15,718 nt of DNA from JAJKIP01 sp040509055 (GTDB lineage Bacteria > Bacteroidota > Bacteroidia > Chitinophagales > Chitinophagaceae), in NCBI GenBank assembly GCA_040509055.1, contig JBEVLT010000001.1, positions 1 to 15,718 on the forward strand, written 5' to 3'. The notes beneath the pieces were generated by a model. It worked only from the letters and a program-made list of their open reading frames with translations. It had not been told where the DNA came from and made no database searches. Positions 1 to 5,556 of the stretch are shown in pieces; the stretch's first letter is position 1; each line of letters opens with the position of its first letter. A program made the position numbers and the translations under genes.

Positions 1-80
1 ATTTCCGCACGAACACGGTTCTACAATGCGGAGAACGTTTTGTCCCTTATAAAATAGTTTACAAGTGCGCTTTTAGCTTA

Positions 81-99
81 AACTAACTTCGAGTTAGTT
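81..99. repeat. Perfect 8-bp hairpin
   Basis: AACTAACT and AGTTAGTT are perfect reverse complements separated by TCG. The hairpin lies just past the end of a minus-strand reading frame (stop at 98-100). Neither side has a convincing U-run, so it is at best a weak terminator. It could equally be an unrelated palindrome. Confidence 0.5.
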
Positions 100-400
100 A
101 ACATCGGCTTTCAGGGAAGGACTCGTTGCATTTTTCGAGTTTCGCCCCGTTTCTGAACCAGGCCTTATCACAGACCCATTCGATATCTTTGTCTGTCATG
201 AAATCGCCAAACCTCCATTCTATCGCCGCCAGAATAAAAGGCCCTGAATTACCGCGGCCATGGCGGACCGATGGAATCGCATTTTCGCCACGACCGCAAC
301 ACCAAAAGAATGAAAGAATTTGCCGGCACATTGTTGCACCCACACGTTTAACGGCGAAATCGTTCCAGGGCCGGCAGACCGGTGAAGCATGCGTAAACAC
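98..400 (-). other. Unassigned low-confidence reading frame in the gene-poor left edge (1-435)
   Basis: The first 435 bases hold no gene that I recognise. On the minus strand one frame is open here. Its last ~45 residues (around IEWRFGDFMTDKDIEWVCDK, then a charged Cys-containing tail) look protein-like. An internal ATG at 199 with GGAGG upstream could start a 33-residue peptide. The first half is Cys/Arg-rich and reads like non-coding sequence, and a neighbouring minus frame (220-402) is also open. This may be a decayed C-terminal remnant of an unknown gene; I cannot name a family. Confidence 0.2.
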
Positions 401-435
401 ACGCTTTCGTATTTTTAGGAGCCGCTGCTGCGTTT

Positions 436-957
436 TTACGACCCGGTTTGTCCTTTTGCCGCCAGGCCGTCCTCGTAGGTAGGCCCGTATAAGCCCGGTA
501 CTTTGTTGCCGGTAGCGCGCAGGTGGATGACCAGCTCGCCGCGGTGATGGTAAATGTGGTTGAATAAAAACCCGCGGGCCACAATCCCCCTGGGCATCGG
601 CCCTAATACGGTACGCTCTCCTGCTTTCATGGTCCAGGGCTGCTGCAGGCTTTCTTCGGTAGCATTTTTCAGCGCCGCCCTTGCCTGCTCCACGTTGCGC
701 TCAAACAGCGCGAGGGTAGCCTGTATATCGTGGGGGTCGCCACGCTCCAGCCTGTCGGCTGCTATATCGTATACGTCTTTTGTAAAGGTGCCGGTATACC
801 AGTAGTAAATAGTGGCGATGTGCTGGGCCAGCTCGCCCATGGTCCAGGATATGGGCGACGGCTTATAATGCAGGTCTTTTTGCGGCACGGCCTGCAGCAG
901 CCTGCGCGTATTTTCTGCTTCGTGTTCAAATTCGGCGAGGAGAGAAGGGAGTAGCAT
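436..957 (-). CDS. DinB-family metal-binding four-helix protein
   Basis: A 173-residue protein of the DinB/YfiT-like superfamily, small helix bundles that bind a divalent metal through three histidines. Many members act as thiol-dependent transferases or are of unknown function. The expected triad is visible: His46 in GELAQH, and His134 plus His138 in NHIYHHRGEL, the typical HxxxHRG C-terminal motif. The length fits the family. I start at ATG 957 (MLLPSLLAEFEHE), where the first helix begins; the frame stays open to 1047, but the added residues (MLSRNHNYTSD...) do not resemble the family. No clear promoter or Shine-Dalgarno is seen upstream, only a T-rich run. It lies downstream of the same-strand cupin gene, 293 nt apart, so the two are probably separate units. 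Its substrate cannot be predicted. Confidence 0.85.
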   Translation of the reverse strand: MLLPSLLAEFEHEAENTRRLLQAVPQKDLHYKPSPISWTMGELAQHIATIYYWYTGTFTKDVYDIAADRLERGDPHDIQATLALFERNVEQARAALKNATEESLQQPWTMKAGERTVLGPMPRGIVARGFLFNHIYHHRGELVIHLRATGNKVPGLYGPTYEDGLAAKGQTGS

Positions 958-1035
958 AGGTGATGTTTGTACAAAAAAAATTGTTTTTATGCCGGGTATT
1001 ATCTTTTGACAGGTATCAGATGTGTAGTTATGATT

Positions 1036-1071
1036 GCGTGAGAGCACGCACCATGCCGACGGGATGGTGCG
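1036..1071. repeat. Two overlapping alternative hairpins
   Basis: GCGTG (1036-1040) pairs with CACGC (1045-1049) across AGAG. CGCACCAT (1047-1054) pairs perfectly with ATGGTGCG (1064-1071) across 9 nt. The two stems share bases 1047-1049, so both cannot form fully at once. They lie between the DinB gene and a small plus-strand frame. There is no U-run, so neither is a standard terminator. Confidence 0.5.
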
Positions 1072-1072
1072 A

Positions 1073-1240
1073 ATGCAAACCAGTTTTCATATAGCCATTC
1101 CAGGTACTAAACTAGTATGTAAGATGGATGATATCTGTCTCATTACCGGAGCACGGCCGTATCTGATCGTACAAGTAAATGCAGGTTATGCAGAAATATT
1201 TTCGCTGAAGCGCTTCCTGAATGATTTGCAACTGGTATAG
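1073..1240 (+). pseudogene. Possible LytTR DNA-binding domain fragment
   Basis: A 55-residue plus-strand frame starting MQTSFHIAIPGTKLVCKMDD. It reads like the first half of a LytTR DNA-binding domain, as found at the end of Bacteroidota response regulators: strand, GTKL, (D)DI.LI.GA.PYLIV strand pair, then SLKRFLNDL like the usual 'sLk.le..L' helix. The frame ends where the second half (with the conserved HKSYIVN-like segment) should start, and there is no receiver domain upstream. It is probably a remnant, or a chance resemblance in a short frame. An upstream in-frame ATG exists at 1034. Confidence 0.3.
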
Positions 1241-1250
1241 GTACTGCTAA

Positions 1251-1652
1251 CTATTCATGGTTCCTATACTCCTCCCCGCTCACCTGCTCCATCCATTCCA
1301 CCACCTTCCCCTCCAGGTTTTCCTGGATGGCAATATGCGTCATGCCATTGGTGGCGGTGGCGCCATGCCAGTGCTTTTCGTCCGGCGCGAACCATACCAC
1401 GTCGCCGGGATGCACTTCTTCCACCGGGCCGTTTTCTTTCTGCACCCAGCCGCAGCCGGCGGTGATGATCAGCGTTTGCCCGCGGGGATGGGTATGCCAG
1501 GCTGTCCGGGCGCCGGGCTCAAAAGTGACGGTGGCGGCAGCGGCACGTCTTGCCTCGTTCGGGTCGAACAGGGGGTCGATCCGTACGGCGCCGGTAAACC
1601 AGTCTGCAGGCCCTTTGCGGGAAGGCGTTGCGCCCGTTCTTGTGATCTCCAT
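1251..1652 (-). CDS. Cupin-domain protein of the (R)-hydroxynitrile-lyase-like group
   Basis: A 133-residue single-domain cupin. Metal ligands follow the cupin pattern: His53, His55 and Gln59 in WHTHPRGQ, and His94 in EKHWHG, with His96 and His106 also in the pocket. From memory, these positions match the numbering of the manganese cupin hydroxynitrile lyases of Acidobacterium and Granulicella ([33 protein letters not shown] and HPGDVVWF are near-identical). Those enzymes cleave or form cyanohydrins weakly; most close relatives are annotated simply as cupins and the physiological substrate is unknown. It starts at ATG 1652. A perfect 19-bp palindrome lies 31 nt upstream of the start and is a likely operator. 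It is divergently placed from a small hypothetical gene, with a phosphatase remnant between. Confidence 0.9.
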   Translation of the reverse strand: MEITRTGATPSRKGPADWFTGAVRIDPLFDPNEARRAAAATVTFEPGARTAWHTHPRGQTLIITAGCGWVQKENGPVEEVHPGDVVWFAPDEKHWHGATATNGMTHIAIQENLEGKVVEWMEQVSGEEYRNHE

Positions 1653-1682
1653 ATCCAGGTTTTACTGTTACCTATAGTTTAT

Positions 1683-1701
1683 TTGATGAGCAGCTCATCA
1701 A
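1683..1701. promoter_or_regulatory. Perfect 9-1-9 palindrome upstream of the cupin gene
   Basis: TTGATGAGC, A, GCTCATCAA form a perfect 19-bp palindrome ending 31 nt before the cupin start codon. This is the position expected for an operator at a minus-strand promoter. No regulator gene is adjacent and no clear TAnnTTTG element is seen between it and the start, so the bound factor is unknown. Confidence 0.5.
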
Positions 1702-1799
1702 CCGTTAAGCAGCGGTTGCCCCCATCCCATCGGGAAATTGCAGATACAGGCAAGGGGCTGGCAGATTCAATATACGGTATAAAACACAGGAAACAGGGA

Positions 1800-1836
1800 C
1801 TGGCAAGTGTTATTCTTTTCATTCCACGCTTGCCAG
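1800..1836 (-). repeat. Inverted repeat around the end of the phosphatase remnant
   Basis: CTGGCAAG (1800-1807) and CTTGCCAG (1829-1836) are perfect 8-bp arms 21 nt apart, flanking the TGA at 1819-1821 of the decayed ArsC-like gene. It could be a remnant of its 3' hairpin; there is no clean U-run. Confidence 0.35.
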
Positions 1837-1955
1837 CAGCTCCTGTACCTTCCGGGCGATGGGATCCCGCATTTCGTTAAAGAGTCCTTCTCCATGTGCC
1901 GCGGATCTGGTACCTGCCAATCAAAATGCCGTTTGGCTGGTATCCGGGAAATTGA
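1819..1955 (-). pseudogene. Decayed C-terminus of an ArsC / low-molecular-weight tyrosine phosphatase
   Basis: Three minus-strand frames each carry one piece of the family's C-terminal signature, in order. FPGY is at 1951-1940 (family: CP.FPG). KRHFDWQVPDPRHM is at 1934-1893 (family: 'hWdvpDP'). FNEMRDPIARKVQELLASVE and a stop are at 1881-1819 (family: 'reiRDeI..rv.eLl'). At least two single-base-type frame changes are needed to join them, so the gene is dead if this reading is right. The N-terminal half with the CxxxxxR phosphatase loop is not visible upstream. The family acts in arsenate reduction or protein tyrosine dephosphorylation; no other ars gene is in the window. Confidence 0.55.
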
Positions 1956-2040
1956 TGTTGGTGCGTCAAGGGGGAAGTATATCCCGGCCTAACGGTTCGG
2001 GGTCAAATGAATTACGATCCTGTTTTTCCCGGCGTTCGCC

Positions 2041-2048
2041 TATTTTTG
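2041..2048 (+). promoter_or_regulatory. Candidate -7 element (TATTTTTG) abutting a start codon
   Basis: TATTTTTG matches TAnnTTTG and ends 6 nt before ATG 2055, so a transcript from it would be leaderless or nearly so. No good -33 TTG is seen 19-21 nt upstream, so support is modest. Confidence 0.3.
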
Positions 2049-2054
2049 ATACTT

Positions 2055-2288
2055 ATGGAAGATGGCTTTATGCTGCCCGTACCGTACAAGGGCGAAACAC
2101 TGGAGCTGGATGCGAAGTTTGTCCGGCTCGGGTTTATTTACCAGTTCCACATCAGTATCGACGGGCGCACGCTCATTTTCGAGCGGGACGAGGAGCAGGA
2201 ATACCGGGTGATCGATACGGCGGCACAGGGCCGGGAGACCGATCATGGGCTGATGGAAGCTATAGTAGGTACCCTGAAGGCGCTTTGA
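2055..2288 (+). CDS. Small hypothetical protein (77 aa)
   Basis: I do not recognise a named family with certainty. The protein (MEDGFMLPVPYKGETLELDA...) resembles small uncharacterised Bacteroidota proteins of pattern 'lpVpYkgeel...a....GY.y.i.v.v.g..v.fe.Dee..yR'. It is acidic, soluble, with no signal peptide or membrane segment, and ends in a short helix (GLMEAIVGTLKAL). I prefer ATG 2055: the family-like part begins there, and a TAnnTTTG -7 element ends just before it. An in-frame ATG at 2007 would add 16 unconserved residues. It stands alone, between an ArsC-like remnant and an SRPBCC remnant, so the context gives no function. Confidence 0.6.
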   Translation: MEDGFMLPVPYKGETLELDAKFVRLGFIYQFHISIDGRTLIFERDEEQEYRVIDTAAQGRETDHGLMEAIVGTLKAL

Positions 2289-2348
2289 TACGTGCTGCCC
2301 ATACCTTTTTTGCAACGCGAATATTATCCCCTCGTCTTTTTCAAACAA

Positions 2349-2356
2349 TAGCTTTG
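2349..2356 (+). promoter_or_regulatory. Candidate -7 element (TAGCTTTG) before the SRPBCC remnant
   Basis: TAGCTTTG matches TAnnTTTG exactly and lies 19 nt upstream of the ATG of the SRPBCC fragment. No TTG is present at the normal -33 distance, so the promoter may be decayed along with its gene. Confidence 0.3.
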
Positions 2357-2375
2357 CTGAATTAAATCAGTTGCC

Positions 2376-2510
2376 ATGCCGGTCCTTCATCAGCGGCTGA
2401 TCATCGGCGCCTCCGCTGAACAGGTATATACCGCCCTCACTACCCGGGAGGGATTAGCACCGTTCAGTGTTGGCCAGCCCCGACTGACCTGTTCAAAGAT
2501 AGACCGGTAA
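2376..2510 (+). pseudogene. N-terminal fragment of an AHSA1/SRPBCC-type protein
   Basis: A 44-codon frame starting MPVLHQRLIIGASAEQVYTA and continuing LTTREGLA matches the N-terminus of AHSA1/SRPBCC proteins (strand, then 'aspe.VyeALt..eGla.Ww'). Where the conserved tryptophan and central strands should follow, it reads PFSVGQPRLTCSKIDR and stops. No other plus frame picks up the rest of the fold before the next promoter at 2623, so most of the ~130-residue domain is missing. It is too different from the intact SRPBCC protein at 5557 to be a recent copy. Bases 2511-2622 hold no feature that I see. Confidence 0.5.
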
Positions 2511-2622
2511 ATAATTGTATAAGACGACGCCTGTGCTGCAACCCGCAGTCAGGGAATGACCAGCTGCCGGATAACCGTTAAAAATAATCACGGCAACACT
2601 TGTTTTCAAGCGATGTCTTCAA

Positions 2623-2672
2623 AATCCCCCAAACAAGGGGATTGTCCGCCGTTGCTGCCCGGGATAGTTTTG
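2623..2672 (+). promoter_or_regulatory. Dyad-containing promoter module, copy 1
   Basis: AATCCCC (2623-2629), 7-nt loop, GGGGATT (2637-2643) form a perfect dyad. The right arm continues into TTG (2642-2644), the -33 element. Exactly 20 nt later comes TAGTTTTG (2665-2672), a perfect Bacteroidota -7 element. Transcription should start near 2679, giving a leader of about 100 nt for the FkbM gene at 2778. The -33/dyad overlap suggests a regulator that either blocks or replaces -33 contacts. Confidence 0.7.
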
Positions 2673-2777
2673 TCCCGTTAAGAATGGCCCTGTATCCATC
2701 AGCCGGGTGGTGCAGGCCTGCTGATTATCTCCGTACCGCAAAGCTCCCCTCAGGCTTGCATCATCCATTCGTATTGT

Positions 2778-3557
2778 ATGTTAAGGCAGATCCTGTTCAA
2801 GAGCTTGGGTATGAAAACCTATCTGAAACTATTGCATACCGGTTTCCATGTGCTTTATTCCGTCGGGGGCCTCAGGCGAAACAGGTCGTACAAATGCCAT
2901 TATTTCAATAAGCTGATCATCAGGAAGGGCGATTATATCCTGGATATCGGCGCCAACCTGGGTTATTATACAAAGCTGTTTGCCAGGTGGGCCGGCATCA
3001 CAGGTCATGTATATGCCGTGGAGCCGGTGGCTTGTTTTGCCGATACGATCAAGTGGGGCCTGCGGCATCGGCAGAACATTACTTTGTACAACTATGCACT
3101 GGGCGCGGAGGAGAAAGAGGCCACCCTGGCCACCCCCGGCTTCTTTGGCTATTTGCGGACCGGCTCGCCGCATATCACCAACGGGCTGGCGCCGGGTGGC
3201 CAACCTGAATTTGTCTTTTCTGCAAAAATGAAACGGGGCAGCGAGCTTTTCGCGTCCCTGCCCCGGCTCGATTTTATCAAGTGCGATATCGAAGGCTATG
3301 AAGCCGTGGTGCTGCCCGAGATCGTTGAGCTGCTGCTGAAGTACAAACCGGTGCTGCAGGTGGAAACCTGGGGCGATCAGCAAACCCGGGTAGAGGGTTT
3401 TCTTGAAGAGATCGGGTACGAGCCTTATGATATCGAGAACGGGTTGTTGAAACCCGTACAGGCCATACGAAACCGGGAGGCCGGCGATCTGTTCTTTATA
3501 CACCGGGACAACAATGCGGTGATCGGCCGCCTGCGTACCATCAACAAGGCGGTATAG
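2778..3557 (+). CDS. FkbM-family SAM-dependent methyltransferase
   Basis: A 259-residue protein with the FkbM methyltransferase fold, which transfers methyl from S-adenosylmethionine, usually to a hydroxyl of a sugar or polyketide. SAM motif I is DIGANLG (56-62), the acidic loop is VEPV (81-84), and the family hallmark is DFIKCDIEGYE (165-175). A 'PVLQVETWGD' strand follows (family: 'p.~~~E'). The substrate is unknown; there are no glycosyltransferase or polysaccharide genes nearby. ATG 2778 is taken as start, with M12 at 2811 as the alternative; neither has a Shine-Dalgarno. It is a single-gene unit behind dyad promoter copy 1. A second copy of the same promoter starts 10 nt after its stop codon. 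Confidence 0.85.
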   Translation: MLRQILFKSLGMKTYLKLLHTGFHVLYSVGGLRRNRSYKCHYFNKLIIRKGDYILDIGANLGYYTKLFARWAGITGHVYAVEPVACFADTIKWGLRHRQNITLYNYALGAEEKEATLATPGFFGYLRTGSPHITNGLAPGGQPEFVFSAKMKRGSELFASLPRLDFIKCDIEGYEAVVLPEIVELLLKYKPVLQVETWGDQQTRVEGFLEEIGYEPYDIENGLLKPVQAIRNREAGDLFFIHRDNNAVIGRLRTINKAV

Positions 3558-3567
3558 GCTCGCTCAA

Positions 3568-3617
3568 AATCACCCAAACCGGGGGATTGCCGTGCTTGCC
3601 ACGCGGAAGTAGTTTTG
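3568..3617 (+). promoter_or_regulatory. Dyad-containing promoter module, copy 2
   Basis: This has the same architecture as copy 1: left arm AATCACC (3568-3574, one mismatch), 7-nt loop, right arm GGGGATT (3582-3588) running into TTG (3587-3589), then exactly 20 nt, then TAGTTTTG (3610-3617). The sequence around the dyad (TCAAAATC.CCCAAAC) is also shared. Expected start of transcription is near 3624. No recognised gene follows; a strong terminator lies at 3845-3881. Confidence 0.65.
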
Positions 3618-3633
3618 GACAAATAAAAAACTC

Positions 3634-3774
3634 ATGATGCTCCGTACCCGGTATTACCTGTTCGTATGTGGCATCGGCATAAAAAATCACCGCCACCATC
3701 CTTCCACACCACCGTACCGGACCTTCCGGTTCGACCCGCCGGCGAATGACATGACCACCGGTCGTTTCGCCTGA
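3634..3774 (+). CDS. Possible 46-residue small protein behind promoter copy 2
   Basis: The first start codon after promoter copy 2 opens a 46-residue frame: MMLRTRYYLFVCGIGIKNHR, then a His/Pro/Arg-rich tail ending TTGRFA. The first ~17 residues are mildly hydrophobic and could be a short membrane or signal-like segment. I recognise no family. The evidence for translation is only position: about 10 nt after the predicted transcription start and before the terminator. It may instead be a non-coding RNA or a truncated gene. Bases 3775-3844 and 3882-4011 hold no further gene. Confidence 0.25.
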   Translation: MMLRTRYYLFVCGIGIKNHRHHPSTPPYRTFRFDPPANDMTTGRFA

Positions 3775-3844
3775 ATTACTGAGCCTGCACTGCCGGGTGG
3801 GGGCCTGGCAATTATTACAGGTCAGTGAACCAGCGAAACACCCG

Positions 3845-3881
3845 ACCAGGCAGCGGCCCGGCTGGCCGCGCCTGGTTTTTT
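3845..3881 (+). terminator. Strong intrinsic terminator
   Basis: ACCAGGC (3845-3851) pairs with GCCTGGT (3870-3876), and after a single bulged A, GCGGCC (3853-3858) pairs with GGCCGC (3864-3869) around a 5-nt loop. Six T follow (3876-3881). It ends the plus-strand transcript expected from the promoter at 3610, and insulates CorA downstream. Confidence 0.85.
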
Positions 3882-4011
3882 AGCATAGTACATCCTTGTT
3901 TGAGCCAATGCTTTTGATGGTTCAGGAGAAGATCGAGGCAACCGGGTATAGTTTGCCGGCATACGCTTGTGGCCTCCTTTTTGTCATTCCTGATTTGACA
4001 AAAACCAACAC

Positions 4012-4911
4012 ATGGCGATCAAGGAAAAAAACCTGGCCGGCGGTATAAAATGGATCGATGTAACCGACCCCTCGGCCGGCGAAATGGAGCAGCTGAGCGC
4101 TACCTACCACCTGAATCAGCATACCGTGAAGGACTGCCTGATGCCCGAGCACCTGCCCAAGTACGAGTTTGACGAAGATACTCAGGTGCATTTTCTCATC
4201 CTGCGCTTCTACACGCATACTACCGACCGGCACCCGGACAGCATACAGGAGCTCACCAATAAGATCGCCATCTTCTATACGGACCGTATGCTCATCACCA
4301 TTCATAAGAACACCGCTCCCTTCCTGGACCTGATCGCCCGGCAGGAAGAAAAGAAAAGCTCGTCGGAAACCACCCTGATGGTCAGGATCATCTGGCAGGC
4401 GCTGGAGACCTTTGACGATCCGGCCAACCGGCTGTCGGAGCAGCTGGATTTTCACGAGAGCAAGGTGATGCTGAAGAAGTCGGGCCATGACGTGACGGAA
4501 TCCTTGTTTTACCTGAAGCGGCAGGCTTCGCTTTCGCTCAAGGTGCTCATGCTGATGCTGGAGCCGATCAACCATATCCGCGTGGCAGACGGCGAAGAAG
4601 CGCTGCTGCAGGACACCCGCGACCAGCACCTGAAAATGCAGACCCTGTACGGGCAGATACTCGAAGAGGTGAACAACCTGCTCACCATCTCCATGTCGTT
4701 TGCCGCACAGCGCACCAACGAGGTGGTGCGGGTGCTTACCCTGTTTTCGGTGTTCTTTATGCCGCTCACGTTTATCGCCGGCATTTACGGCATGAACTTC
4801 GACTTTATGCCCGAGCTGCGCCAGCCCTGGGGCTACCCGGTAGTCCTGCTGCTGATGGGAGCCATCACCTTTGTCATTTACCGGTGGTTCAAACGTAAGA
4901 AATGGCTGTGA
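4012..4911 (+). CDS. corA: CorA-family magnesium/divalent cation transporter
   Basis: A 299-residue CorA channel subunit; the family forms homopentamers in the inner membrane that admit Mg2+ (also Co2+, Ni2+). Residues 1-230 form the cytoplasmic funnel with its long helix (LSEQLDFHES... to ILEEVNNLLTISM). TM1 is about 239-258 and ends in the signature YGMN (G260, M261, N262) followed by FDFMPEL, the periplasmic loop. TM2 is about 273-291, then the basic C-terminus RWFKRKKWL. Length is in the usual range. It starts at ATG 4012 without a Shine-Dalgarno; I find no exact promoter match upstream (TATAGTTTG at 3947 has one extra spacer base). Its stop is only 8 nt from the convergent DUF1801 gene, with no terminator between. 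Close relatives may prefer other divalent ions; specificity cannot be read here. Confidence 0.95.
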   Translation: MAIKEKNLAGGIKWIDVTDPSAGEMEQLSATYHLNQHTVKDCLMPEHLPKYEFDEDTQVHFLILRFYTHTTDRHPDSIQELTNKIAIFYTDRMLITIHKNTAPFLDLIARQEEKKSSSETTLMVRIIWQALETFDDPANRLSEQLDFHESKVMLKKSGHDVTESLFYLKRQASLSLKVLMLMLEPINHIRVADGEEALLQDTRDQHLKMQTLYGQILEEVNNLLTISMSFAAQRTNEVVRVLTLFSVFFMPLTFIAGIYGMNFDFMPELRQPWGYPVVLLLMGAITFVIYRWFKRKKWL

Positions 4912-4919
4912 GCGATCGG

Positions 4920-5303
4920 TTAGCTGGTCTTTTTCTTTACCGCAGTGGCGGTTTGACCGGCACGGTACTTCGCCATGTCGCTGATCAGCTTCACCGGCAC
5001 AGGCTGATCATACGGAAACTGGATGGTGCTCTTGGATAGCTTGTAAGCAGACAGCTCTTTTTTGAATACATCGAAGACGGTAAACGGGGGCGGGCAGGAA
5101 AGCGAAAAATGGTTTTGGTAAGCCGAATAGTAAAAGATCCAGCCGTTGCGTTTAAAAGCAGGTATCTGGTAGCTGATCACTTCTTCGGCGCCGGGTACGG
5201 CCTTGCGAAGGGTAGCCTGCACCTGGCGCAGTATCTTTTGTACGTCGGCGGGAAAACTTTTAATGTACTGATCGGGTGTATCAAAACGTGGCCTGGCGGA
5301 CAT
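4920..5303 (-). CDS. DUF1801 / YdhG-like protein
   Basis: A 127-residue protein of the DUF1801 (YdhG/YobT-like) group; some Bacillus members are called iron chaperones, but most are uncharacterised. Visible family signs: 'DTPDQYIKSFP' near the start, 'VPGAEEVISYQIPAF' (36-50), 'GWIFYYSAYQNHFSLS' (54-69), 'STIQFPYDQPVPVKLI' (92-107), and a Lys-rich tail (VKKKTS). No signal peptide or membrane segment. I choose ATG 5303 over a GTG at 5330, because a -7 element (5318-5325, minus strand) lies just upstream of the ATG and inside the longer version. It converges on corA and diverges from the SRPBCC gene; the spacer of about 250 nt holds both promoters. Confidence 0.85.
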   Translation of the reverse strand: MSARPRFDTPDQYIKSFPADVQKILRQVQATLRKAVPGAEEVISYQIPAFKRNGWIFYYSAYQNHFSLSCPPPFTVFDVFKKELSAYKLSKSTIQFPYDQPVPVKLISDMAKYRAGQTATAVKKKTS

Positions 5304-5317
5304 GGTAAATATTTTCT

Positions 5318-5325
5318 CAAAGCTA
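5318..5325 (-). promoter_or_regulatory. -7 element for the DUF1801 gene (TAGCTTTG, minus strand)
   Basis: Read on the minus strand this is TAGCTTTG, an exact TAnnTTTG match, 14 nt before ATG 5303. It decides the start codon. No TTG is found at 19-21 nt upstream, so the -33 part is weak. Confidence 0.45.
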
Positions 5326-5394
5326 TGCACGGCAAACGATGGTTGCCGTTGGCTGTTGCGACAAAAATGGGGGCTGAAACGACAATAGAATAAA

Positions 5395-5441
5395 TTTGCG
5401 CAACCGAATGATTGCTGTTATATTTGCAACTGAACGGTTGC
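5395..5441 (+). promoter_or_regulatory. SRPBCC promoter with two tandem operator-like dyads
   Basis: TTTG (5395-5398), 20-nt spacer and TATATTTG (5419-5426) form a perfect Bacteroidota promoter. Operator 1, GCAACCGAATGATTGC (5400-5415), fills the spacer. Operator 2, GCAACTGAACGGTTGC (5426-5441), covers the start of transcription. They agree at 13 of 16 bases, have GCAAC/GTTGC-type arms, and are 26 bp apart. This is a classic repressor layout. The leader to ATG 5557 is about 120 nt. Confidence 0.7.
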
Positions 5442-5556
5442 CGATGGGGCACGTTCGGCTGTGAGGTTCATTATCAACCCGAAAAATAAAAAAGGGCATC
5501 CGGGAAAGATTTGACCAGCAGGACACCGTATTGCAACATCTTAAAACAAAATAATC

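Noticed and set aside
583..597. AATCCCCC inside the DinB gene as a third dyad-promoter copy
   Set aside because: It lacks the GGGGATTG right arm and the TAGTTTTG element and is inside coding sequence.
2312..2325. GCAACGCGAATATT upstream of the SRPBCC stub as a decayed copy of the SRPBCC operator
   Set aside because: Alignment to the operators at 5400 and 5426 needs gaps and the right arm is missing.
3922..4629. A 235-codon minus-strand frame over corA
   Set aside because: It is a shadow of corA; the plus strand shows a GMN motif and two membrane helices.
5332..5346. GCAAACGATGGTTGC as a third operator like those at 5400 and 5426
   Set aside because: It is 15 bp rather than 16 and only the outer GCAA/TTGC matches; it is too weak to count as the same motif.
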